NCBI GenBank assembly: GCA_964036295.1
Contig: OZ038463.1
Span: forward strand, 10,283,274 to 10,347,273
Direction of reading: 5' to 3'
Source: Plumapathes pennacea
Taxonomy: Eukaryota > Cnidaria > Anthozoa > Antipatharia > Myriopathidae
DNA length: 64,000 bases
Part shown: positions 54,374-64,000 of the stretch, in pieces
How the letters are laid out: every line of letters begins with the position of its first letter
Position numbering within the stretch: position 1 is the stretch's first letter
The notes under the pieces: model-generated
Database searches by the model: none
What the model saw: only the letters and a program-made list of their open reading frames with translations
Told to the model about the DNA's origin: nothing
Translations under genes and position numbers: made by a program

Positions 54374-55439
54374 CGGCCTATTTTCAAATCACGCGCCATT
54401 CTCTTCAGTCATAAACTCGCTTTATTGACCAGCCGAAGGACAACATTTCATGTTTCTTGTCACTTTCCCGTTTCGACGGAGTTTTCAACTTTTTTTTTTT
54501 TTTTTTTTTGCGAATACTTTAGTTAAATTGTGTTTTGAATCAGGAAGTGAGGTTATTTGTCCTGGATGATTCGCCCATATATCGAAAAGTGGACACCTGG
54601 TCAGCAAATTTCCAATGGTATTAAAACTTCAGCTTGACCGAAGGAAGTCGGGCCATTCGCCTTTTGGTCACAGAAACTAAATTGCTTCGTGTATTTTGGT
54701 TTCATAACTCATTATTGAGAGAACTTTTATTATTGGTCAGTGTCTTCATATATATAAATAACACCATTCAACTATAAGGAAATATACACAAAAACCGGGT
54801 GATACGGGATTTTTATGAAGAAAAAATAAACTAAACTATATATTAGCAGTTTATTAGCAGACGATTATTTTAATTTCCTTTCAGGTTCAGCTGTGCCACT
54901 TCAGGAGGGAACCGAACGACCGAAACATTGAAACAACAAGGACCCTCACTATAAAAGGAGCTCCGAAACTGTTCGAGACGTCAATCAGTTTCAATCTTTT
55001 CACTCTAGCCTAGCAAGTAAAAAAGATACGGCTATGAAGTATAAAGTTGTGTCAGTTGTAGTTGTCGCGCGCGTTAATAAAGTTCAAAGTGGCTAGAAGA
55101 TACAGACACATCTTCATTAAGTTCACATTTCAGTACTTTTAGCTTGACGGTATTTATTGAGAGCATCAGTTTTGTTTTTATTTGGATACAAGATACAAGA
55201 AAGTTTTTATTTGGATACAAATGCCTAGATTGAACTGCTCTTCGATACCACTCGAAAGGTCTTTCTTCGCTGTTGGTAATTAACAGCACAACACTGTCAA
55301 AATTTGGCCACCGTCGAATTTTCCCCGACAGCTATTACGCACACAAGGCGAATACCTGTTAGCGTGCAAGCATTTGATCGGTTAAACGGAAGTGAAAGTC
55401 GACTCGACACTTTTCTTGCTCCTCAAAAGGCTGAAGCAG
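54374..55439. other. Spacer without a recognised gene
   Basis: AT-rich sequence with a T-run (54491-54510). A first partial copy of the duplicated block occurs near 55245-55460, sharing CCACTCGAAAGGTCTTTCTT with later copies. Confidence 0.5.
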
Positions 55440-58400
55440 CTGAAGCAACTCATATGATTACGACTTAATTGTGTTTTGTTGGTAGATAACTAGAAAAAAA
55501 ATCTCAAATTGTTTTGTTTTTGCCAGTCTGAAGATCGTTAAGTGGTTTTCCGGCTTTCGACGCAGTCGGCCTCGTGCTAATTCACTCGCAAACAAAATAC
55601 TCTATTGCACGTTCCGTGAATTATAAAACGAATTCGACAAGAGCACAAGCTACTATTGAATGGCTTTTCGGTGCCACTCGAAAGGTCTTTCTTCGATTTG
55701 TTTGTCAAGATTGACAGACACGATAAAACGTCACTAATCACAATGGACACAGCACAAAACTGTCAAAATTTGCCAGTAGGGTAGGCAAAATGGTACCTAG
55801 AATATCGTCCAATCTCGGCAACCTTTTTGATGGGTCTCGAAGTCCCATTGTTTTCGTTTCTTTCTGTCTCGGGCTCGGAGCGGTTAAAGTCTCGTTGTCG
55901 GATTTTTTAAACATTAGGGGTCTCGGCGTCTCTGCGAGTCTCGGATTTTACCATTCGCCACCCCTGCCAGTCCATGGTGTTTTCCCCGACGGCTACCTGT
56001 CACCGTGCACGCGTTTGATTGGTTGAATGGAAGTGAAACTCGACTCGACAAGTAACTTCCGGCTTTGTTTTCTTGCTCCTAAAAAGGCAAAGCAGCTGAA
56101 GCAACTCATATTATTACTGATACATATGTTTTGTTGGTATATAAATAAAAGAAAAGAAGACTCAAGGAGCATCGATAATAAAAGTTAATCATGGCAAATC
56201 GTATAAAGGTTTTCCGGTGTCTTAGTTCAGTGTAACACCGAAAAGATAATTCACATAACTCTCCAAGATACACTGCCAACGAATATTCCTATCAAACTCT
56301 TATTTTGTAGTATTATTTTATATTACAATCATTCAAAATACGTGATTGCACTTTCTACGAACTTGAATCAAGTTTCAATAATTATAGGACTCGCCATTTG
56401 CCCAATAACCAAGAAATAAGACTAGGCCGAAATAAGACCGGTGTAAGAGTCTTTTTTGCCCCCCTGGCAAAAATGCCTCCCCGGGCTTTTTTGCCCAGGT
56501 AAAAATGCCTCCCCGGGCGTTTTTGCCCAGGCAAAAAGGCCCTCTCTGGGCAAAAATGCCCCCCCCCCCCCCCCCCCCCCCTTCGCAAAATCATCGATTT
56601 CGAGTAACAGGTAATTCTGATCAACAAATCCGTGCGCAGCTCGTCCGTGCGTAAACATACGACACTAAATGATCAAATTCAGAACAGTGAACTCTAGCCA
56701 GACATCTGGATGTAATCAATTCATACTGTCAAGTGCTGCGTGACCTGCGGTCTCTTTGATGAACTGTTTCGGAGGGGTGAGGTGGGCGGACGGAGAGGTC
56801 TCTCTCGGAAGACATTTCAGTTCAGCGATCTGGGAACTTTTCAACTAATACTGTATCGAATAATAGCTTACCCACGTTGTGCCTCTAATAGTACACTTTT
56901 ACCATTTCAATTGCGTTTAGTAACTTGACAGCCGGATACACTAATTATTCAGTGGTGGACGAGAAACAGGTACTCCAAACGTTAAATATTTCACGTTCAA
57001 ACTTTACCCTGTACAGAATGTCATTGAAGTCGTTTGTTTCTAAATACAACGGCAAATATTTATTTGGTCTTTGTTGAAATACATTTCCAGTTGAGTGGGA
57101 AAAGCACAAGTTGCGACCCTTAATATGATTATTGTACTTTGATTAGCAATTGTAACTTGACATATCATGTCGGATACAATTGACTATCATAGGCGAAAGC
57201 CAGATTGTCCAAAACGGCACAAATTTGTAACGCTTGCCGAGGGCACGGAGCAGAACGAACTCGCAGGTCACTAACATAACACTTCACTAATTACAAACGG
57301 TCTGATCGCTACGAGGAACCTCAGAAATCCCCTTCACAAGTCTAAAGTACACGTACAGTCATACAGTAGAACAAAGGCTATACAAAAAAGCGAAACAATA
57401 AAGAAAGGCTAGTTCACAATAATAATCAAGTATTGTACTAAACGGATATTCCAAAGATATCTGAGTTGTGACTCAATAGATTCAGACACGTACTGTATTG
57501 TAATCACTAACTAAACGCAACACAGTGATCAGTGTTGGTTACAATATGATTAAACAAAATAAAAGAACGAACTTTTTAAATAATAGCTTGCCCGAAAGAC
57601 TATCAAAACAGCAATTTGAAATTTGCTGTCGAAGATGACAAAGGTTTTGCCCTCGGAAATGCCAAGACAATCAATGACAGAGAAATCGCAGGCAGCCCAC
57701 AATTTATTTTAGAAAAGTCACAAAGCAAACCGCAAACCTGAATTTCAAAGTTCTCGAAATGGAAGGGAAAGAATATAAAAAAGTGAGGAGGGTAGTACCC
57801 TCCTTCCCCTTCTCCCCTGAGTTCTATTTTTTTTTTTTTTGCGTGTTTTCTTTTCTCTCCATTGGCCCTCCCCTTGTGGTCAACCAGCGTGACGCGCGTC
57901 ACGGAAGGTGCACGTTCCCTGTGAAGTAAGATAAGAAAGTCCGGAATCGGTGTCATATTTTGGCGCAACCGAATAATTCTCTTTTATGACGCCTTAGAAG
58001 AGTCCTGGTATTGTGCTAGCCTTTTTGAATATGCCTTTGTTTGTATTTAAGTATCCTTGTTTGGCTAGAGTTATTAGTAACTATTGAAACGACCTTTCTG
58101 AACGCCGGGCATTTTAGCCCAGGGGGGGAACTTTAGCTAGAGCATTTTTGCCTGGGCGGAAATGCCCGGGGAGGCAAAATATTGGGGGGGGGGGGGCATT
58201 TTTGCCCACTACACCGGCTTTACGAAACTACGAACCATTTCATTGAGTGATCAAACTCGAAATAGTTCCAAAACGATCAGCAAAATCCTAGTAACCTGGA
58301 AAATTTCCTAGTATTATTTATCAGCAGAACACACGAACAAAAGCTTCACCCGCCAGCCTTTTTTGGTATAGTGGTCGCAGACTCAAATTTAGAAGCCAAG

Positions 58401-58870
58401 ATTAAAATATGCAGTAGATCGAAACGAGCAGGATACTTACTTTTGATTTCACAAGGGAGTCTTATCTTTGTCGATCGATGTTCATCCAATCATGCCAATC
58501 ACAGATTTTGATAGTTATAAAGAGAAGAAGCCTTTTGATTATATATCATGTCAGACTTTAATCATGCCAAAAATAAAATACTCACCTTCGCAGAGGTTTA
58601 TCTTTGCTGAGTTTCTCTTAACTGTAGAATGACGTTCAAATGAGTAAAATGCTTCTAGAATAGTTTTTAAGTGGAAAGTGTTTACCCAAGATCATAACAC
58701 ATGCATGATTGCACGTTTTGAGCTGGGAAGGCAACCAAAATCCTTCACATCTTCCCTGGCCTATGTTCCTTGACTGCAGTCTTGGTGTTACTTACATTTG
58801 ATCATCTTACAGAGTCAAACTAGAAATCGAAATAAATCATAGAGATAAGGCTTCTTTTTCTAGTGATTAT
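55440..58870 (+). repeat. Duplicated block, copy A (interrupted)
   Basis: Shares long ordered segments with 58953-60800: TTTTGTTGGTAGATA, CCACTCGAAAGGTCTTTCTT, GAAGACTCAAGGAGCATC, AATTATAGGACTCGCC, then after the inserted element ACGATCAGCAAAATCC, TTATCTTTGTCGATCGATG, CTCACCTTCGCAGAGGTTTA and, last, GCACGTTTTGAGCTGGGAAG. Percent identity not computed. No protein-coding gene was recognised in either copy. Confidence 0.8.
56434..58220. mobile_element. Inverted-repeat element splitting duplicated block A
   Basis: Ends ACCGGTGTAAGAGTC (left) and CACTACACCGGCTT (right) pair; both subterminal regions are full of GGCAAAAATGCC / GGGCATTTTTGCCC words and C- or G-runs (56560-56581 and about 58183-58196). 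The matching sequence in copy B runs straight from GGACTCGCC to ACGATCAGC, so the extra 1.85 kb is an insertion. No transposase frame was recognised. Confidence 0.65.
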
Positions 58871-58952
58871 TACCTGCGCTTACGCTCGGGGACAAACTCG
58901 ATAGCATAATGTCTACAGTTTCTTCGAAGCAGTAGACACAAAAATGGACACG

Positions 58953-60800
58953 TGAAGCAATTCATATGATTACTAGATATGTTTTGTTGGTAGATATATT
59001 AACTAGAAGAATAAAATCTCAAATCGTTTTGTTTTTGTCTGAAGATTGTTTAGTGGTTTTCCGGCTTTCGCCGCAGTTCTCTCGTACTAATTCACTCGCA
59101 CGTTCCGCGCCGGAGTTGTAAAACCAGAATTCGGCAAGAGCACAAGCTACTATATTGAACGGTTTTAATCGGTGCCACTCGAAAGGTCTTTCCTCGCATG
59201 TTAGTCAAGATCAATAGACACAAAGTTTAAACAGGATAAAACGTCATTAGTTACAATGGACAGAGCACAAAAATCCCTATCAAAATTTACCAGTAGGGGT
59301 GGCGAGTGGTGCCTAGAAAATAGTGGGTCTAGGAAAGTTTTGGTCCGATCTCGGAATCTCGGCAGCCTTTTTGAGTCTCGGAGTCTGGTTGTTTTCGTTT
59401 CTTTCCGTCTCGAGCTCGGAGTGGTTAAAGTCTCGTACTCGGATTTTTAAACAAGGGTCTCGTTGTCTCGACGAGTCTTGGATTTTACCATTTGCCATCG
59501 CTCCAGTCCATGGTGTTTTTCCCGACGGCAAATACGTAACACAGGGAAAATACCTGTTACCGTGTGCACGCGTTTGATTGGTTGAATGAAAGTAAAACTC
59601 GACTCGTCAAGTAGCTCCCTGCGTCGTTTTCGTGCTCCTAAAAAGGTTGAAGCAGCTGAAGCAATTCATATTATTACTGATACATATGTTTTGCAGGTAT
59701 ATAAATAGAAGAAAAGAAGACTCAATGAGCATCCGATAATAAAAGTTAATCATGGCAAATTGTTCAAAGGTTTTCAAAGGTATTGGAGCACACCTGTATT
59801 TACGAAATGTCCGGTAAAAGGATGCAATTGCTGCGATAAGACATGTAAACTTTTCATGTCTTATTGCAACAATTGCAAAAATAGAACAAAAGAATCTAAA
59901 GGAGCATCGATAATAAAAGCTAATCATGGCAAAATCGTTCAACGGTCTTCCGGCATCTTTCAATGTACACCGAAAGATAATTCTTATGGCTTTCCAAGAA
60001 AAAGGAGGACGAATATAATTTCTATCAAACTCTTTTTTCTGTAATCATAACACATGCATGATTGCACGTTTTGAGCTGGGAAGGCAACCAAAATCCTTCA
60101 CATCTTTCCTGGCCTATGTTCCTTGACTGCAGTCTTGGTGTTACTTACATTTGATCATCTTACAGAGTCAAACTAGGAAATCGAAATAAATCATAGAGAT
60201 AGGGCTTCTTTTTCTAGTACAGACTTTTTAATTTGCGTTTATTATTCTAATAAATCTCAAGGAATTTCGAATATCTAAAACTCACCAACATAGATAAATC
60301 GTTTTCTTGATCCTATAATGTAAAAGTTTGACTCCGGTGGTTTGCTTTCAACACAACTGTCTCGCATTTGTTAAAAACACGTGACTTACACTTTCTACGA
60401 ACTTGGCTGAATCAAGTTTTAATAACTATAGGACTCGCCTTGCCCAAGACGATCAGCAAATTTTTAGTGACCTGGAAAATCCCCTAGTATTATCTCAGAA
60501 CCACACACGAAAAAAAGCTTAACTCGGGTTAAGTTTAGAAGTCAGGATATAATTATGCAGTGGATCGAAACCGCGGAGCAGGATACGTATTTTGATTTCA
60601 CAAAGCTTCCCCTTATCTTTGTCGATCGATGTTCATCCAATCATGCCATTTCACACATTTTGCACATTTTGATAGTAAAGCAGAGAAGAAGCCTTTAGAT
60701 TATGTCATGTCAGATTTTAATCATGCCAAGAATAAAATACTCACCTTCGCAGAGGTTTATCCTTGCTGAGTTTCTCTCAATTGTAGAATGACGCTCTCGG
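58953..60800 (+). repeat. Duplicated block, copy B
   Basis: Starts GTGAAGCAATTCATATGATT and follows copy A to GTAGAATGACG near 60793. A 170-bp segment (60045-60222, GCATGATTGCACGTTTTGAG to TTCTTTTTCTAG) that lies at the far end of copy A is in the middle of copy B, so order has changed. Confidence 0.75.
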
Positions 60801-63800
60801 TGCAGATACTCGTTATATTATGTTCGGCAATCTGTTGGTACGGAAAGAACCTTAAAATAGCGCCACATAAAAACTATCCACAGCAAATTGCCCTTTTTAA
60901 ATCCCAATTTGAAGTTGACTTGTGAAAGTTGCTTTTAACAATATTTTTAAAACTGACCCCACTACAAATGGTTCAAAGGAGTTTTAGATCTAGAGGTTAG
61001 GTCATACGTGCAATGGTCACAACAAAGAGTCTGTTTCACGAAAGTAGATTGAATTGATGAAAACAAACTATGTGATAATTCCATGCAACCAAAAATATTA
61101 CTTAAACAGTAAATATCAGAAAAGAGTTTTTATACTTCGTAGTTTATACTGAAATCAGCATATTTAAACCGAGCACGAGTTTGAAACTTGCAGACTGAAT
61201 AAGTAGTTTGGTTTCATTAAGCGTACAAGTTAAGACACAGGGCCAACACCAGGAAGTTAAAACACATAAATGCTCACCCGAGCCAAGGACACTATATCCC
61301 GAGCCTCCTTCAATGGCAGAAATCAGTTTAACTTCACTGAATGGACACGGTGATGATGGCGACTAACAGGTTCTGTTGATATAAATCAGAGTATATCTAT
61401 GACACATTGTTTTCTCCCTCCTGGTCTGCTGCTAACTTGTGGTTTGCGGTCAGTGAAGTCACTCGCGCGTCATCAGTGAAAAGCAGCGATCTTTCAATTT
61501 TGTGAGGTTCGTAGAGAAATGAGTTCAGTACGCGGGAAATTTTCATAGGATCTAAGCGGTTCTAATATAATACAAACGCTAAATTTAAATTACCGGCAAA
61601 TTTGTCAAGACGACAATCATGGTCAAAATCCGTCAGGTGAACAGGCTCGAACTGATGCCAATTCACGTTTCTCGTCTCAGAAGAGCAGTTATAACTGTTT
61701 TTTCTGGGAAAATTACACGTTTAAAAACCAAAAGTGTTTGCTTCCAGAATAGTTCGCAAGTGAAGAGTGTTTGCCTAAGCCAGCGATGTCTGTGCACTTT
61801 CCGTTAATATGTCACGAGATGATCCGACACATAACTTCAAGGCCAAATGACAGTTATCTACGACTGCTTCTGGGCGAGTTGCCCGGTTTTGTGTGTGCTA
61901 GGCACTGTTTGCGACTGATATTTCAGCGATGATCTGCAGAGAGAGGAGGAAATTGGTATAATGAACCACTTTCACAATCATGCGCATTGGGAAATAACAC
62001 TTTTTACTCCGCACATAAACAAGTGTCTGCCAAGTAAATCTCTCTGCTACTTGGTTTTGTGTCTATTTAATTTCATTACAAACATAAAAAAAAGTTATAC
62101 ACTCTGCCCGCCACGTTTTATCGTCTGGTGGCCCGCCAGAAAATGTGCGCCCTACGAACTGCGCCTGATTGTGAAAGTGGCCTATTCGATCCAAACACTT
62201 TTGGCCATGATTTTAGCTGGATACCATTCTCTAATATCTTATAAAACATAATCTGATGAATAGAGTTTGAGTGCAACCTGATCGTAGTGATCTTGCTTCG
62301 TGAGGTTTTTACAAAGGAATACGAGCAAGTCACGCTTTAATGACACAAACTCTAAAAATACCTTATTGCACCGGATGATTGATCGTAAAAATCCAAGATG
62401 GCCGCCAAAGAAGAGCTCGTCTAAGTCATTCCGCACTTCTACCGACTAGTGCGTTTGCAGAAACGAAAAATATATTTCAAATTGAAGAGGTGAAACTCAA
62501 CTATGAACACAGAACCGACACGGCATAGTGTTCGAACTCCAAGGCAAGTCATCACTTCGACAAACGCGGCCGGGAACGGGGAATTTGTAGTCCCACGAAA
62601 TTCTTTTTGCAAATCCCCGTGGGTGGGCCAGGGGGAAGGGGGGGAAGGGGGGGGGGGGGGGATGATAACAGCTGGAATTGATAGGTGTATTACTGAACAC
62701 AAACGAGCTACCAGAACTAAAGGCAACATCAGAAATCACATTTCTGATTTATAACCGACAGACTGAACACGACATTAATTGCCTCTGCTGAATGTATCAA
62801 CCACAACACTAACTACTACCAAACACTTACACTGGAACGGAGAACGGAAACCCCTCGATCATGCCCTACTTTGTATCCAAGACTTATTATGAGTAACCGC
62901 TGACCAGTTAAAGGTGTCAGGCTCTCCAAGTGAAAGGGGAGAAGAGAAAAGAGAGCCCCCCTCACGCGCCCCCACATTTGTGGCCAATTATGTGTGTCAC
63001 GTCGCACGTCGGCGCGCCCGCTACACGGAGTATTTTTGCGGGATGTAAATCGTCAATAGCGAGTAAAAAAGAAGTTTTGCGGCCTCCGCAAAGAGACCTA
63101 AAAAGTACGTCTCCTGTGCAGCTACAGTTGAAATGTTTCCTAAGACTCGAATTAAAAAAGATTACTTCGATAGATGTTTTTGACGGCATGGATTCAACAT
63201 CCGGATTTGGATTTCAATCGAGAAACACTCTGTTTTTGGATTTGTAATCCGGGTTTGGATTCTTAAAAAGAAACGCAGCACTAGTTTTTAGCTCGCGAAT
63301 CGATTTGCGAGGTATAGTAATCACTTTCCCTTCCCTACTTCCCTACTTCCCTACTTCCCTATTCCCTCTGTTGTCAACAATGGATTTCCAAATAAAGCAG
63401 TTGCGGTTTCCCCAATTTGGGCATGATGAAGGCGCGTAACAGGGTGTGTCGAACAACGCAGTTTAAAAGCAAGATGTTGTCGTAGTTGTTGCGACCATAT
63501 TTTTGTTCGGAACGTGTTCTCATTTTGAAGGTTTGTCATGCGATCGAAGTTTGTTTGGCCATTGATTGTGAACTTGGTTTTGTTTCACTCTGTTGTGTTT
63601 TGCGTTGTTATTGCGACATTTTGGCGCGGTGCCATGAAAGTCAAGCAATCAGTGGCAGCGATGGCGTTATCGCAAACAAATCTAAAGCCGTTGGTTTGGT
63701 ATCCGCCAAAATTTCTGTAGTGACAGTAAATGCGGCTTGGAAGATACTAGGCCGAAAGATATTGAATCTAGGCTTTAAAAAGGCCAAACATCCATTTCCG

Positions 63801-64000
63801 GTGAATGTTTACAAGTTCATAAGTATGCAAATTAGTCAGGTATTTCAATTCTTGGTGACGTATGTGACGTTATAAAAAGCCATCTCAAAAGTAACGTATC
63901 CTATAAGTCCAATACATTGATATGTTCAACACTATCATAATCAGTGGCAATTTCCGGCAATTCTACTTTTTTGTTGAAACTTGAATTTGGAATCACGAAA
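60801..64000. other. Right-hand spacer without a supported gene
   Basis: Contains a G-run (62637-62660), a CTTCCCTACTTCC-type tandem repeat (63331-63362) and an AAGATGGCCGCC box near 62394 that starts only an eight-codon frame. An open frame at 63538-63720 (plus) begins with a hydrophobic segment (FVWPLIVNLVLFHSVVFCVV) but has no other support. Confidence 0.45.

Noticed and set aside
63538-63720. 60-codon frame with a hydrophobic start
   Set aside because: Single weak feature, no splice sites or homology; could be chance.

Overview
The window is eukaryotic nuclear DNA, most likely from an anthozoan cnidarian and probably a stony coral. The grounds are AT-rich spacers full of short inverted-repeat elements, small GT-AG introns, metazoan-only genes (twisted gastrulation, MROH1, core-1 galactosyltransferase), a very large TPR-CHAT gene, and mobile RecQ-like and HTH/integrase-like gene fragments of kinds I associate with coral genomes. 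The species assignment is inference.

Layout, left to right. The last three coding exons of tyrosine aminotransferase lie at 110-944 (+). A possible secreted-protein first exon lies at 2306-2512 (-). Twisted gastrulation (TWSG1), a secreted BMP/chordin modulator, has two coding exons between 4484 and 7691 (-). A 5.6 kb intergenic stretch follows. MROH1, a HEAT-repeat protein, fills 13302-38627 (-). I rebuilt it as 42 coding exons that keep one reading frame for 5001 nt (1666 residues), from a 43-base first exon to the stop. Its introns carry many MITEs, simple repeats and a transposon-like palindrome built from the 5' end of a RecQ-like helicase gene (27521-28747). A single-exon F-box gene (38810-39478, +) starts 182 bp from the MROH1 start codon, head to head. 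Next come a DNA-element cluster, a tRNA-Asp(GTC) gene (42343-42414) and an intronless C1GALT1-like gene (42764-43789, +).

At 47258-52528 (-) lies a 5.27 kb uninterrupted reading frame of about 29 TPR units (120-bp DNA repeats) followed by a CHAT caspase-like protease domain with His and Cys in place. Directly upstream is a second palindromic element (52992-54365). It is flanked by an 8-bp target duplication and carries the 5' half of an HTH/integrase-type gene; its terminal repeats hold seven AAAATG-type boxes spaced exactly 21 bp apart. From about 55 kb on I see no convincing gene: a duplicated block (55440-58870 and 58953-60800), one copy split by a 1.8 kb inverted-repeat element, then unremarkable spacer.

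The unusual theme is the pair of palindromic elements. In both, promoter plus N-terminal coding sequence has become the long terminal inverted repeat, a short unique coding piece forms the loop, and a short direct duplication flanks the unit. This resembles the maize Mu killer arrangement, where an inverted duplication of a transposon 5' end makes hairpin RNA that silences the family. One of them sits in an intron of MROH1 and would be transcribed with it. The genes otherwise do not form an obvious pathway.
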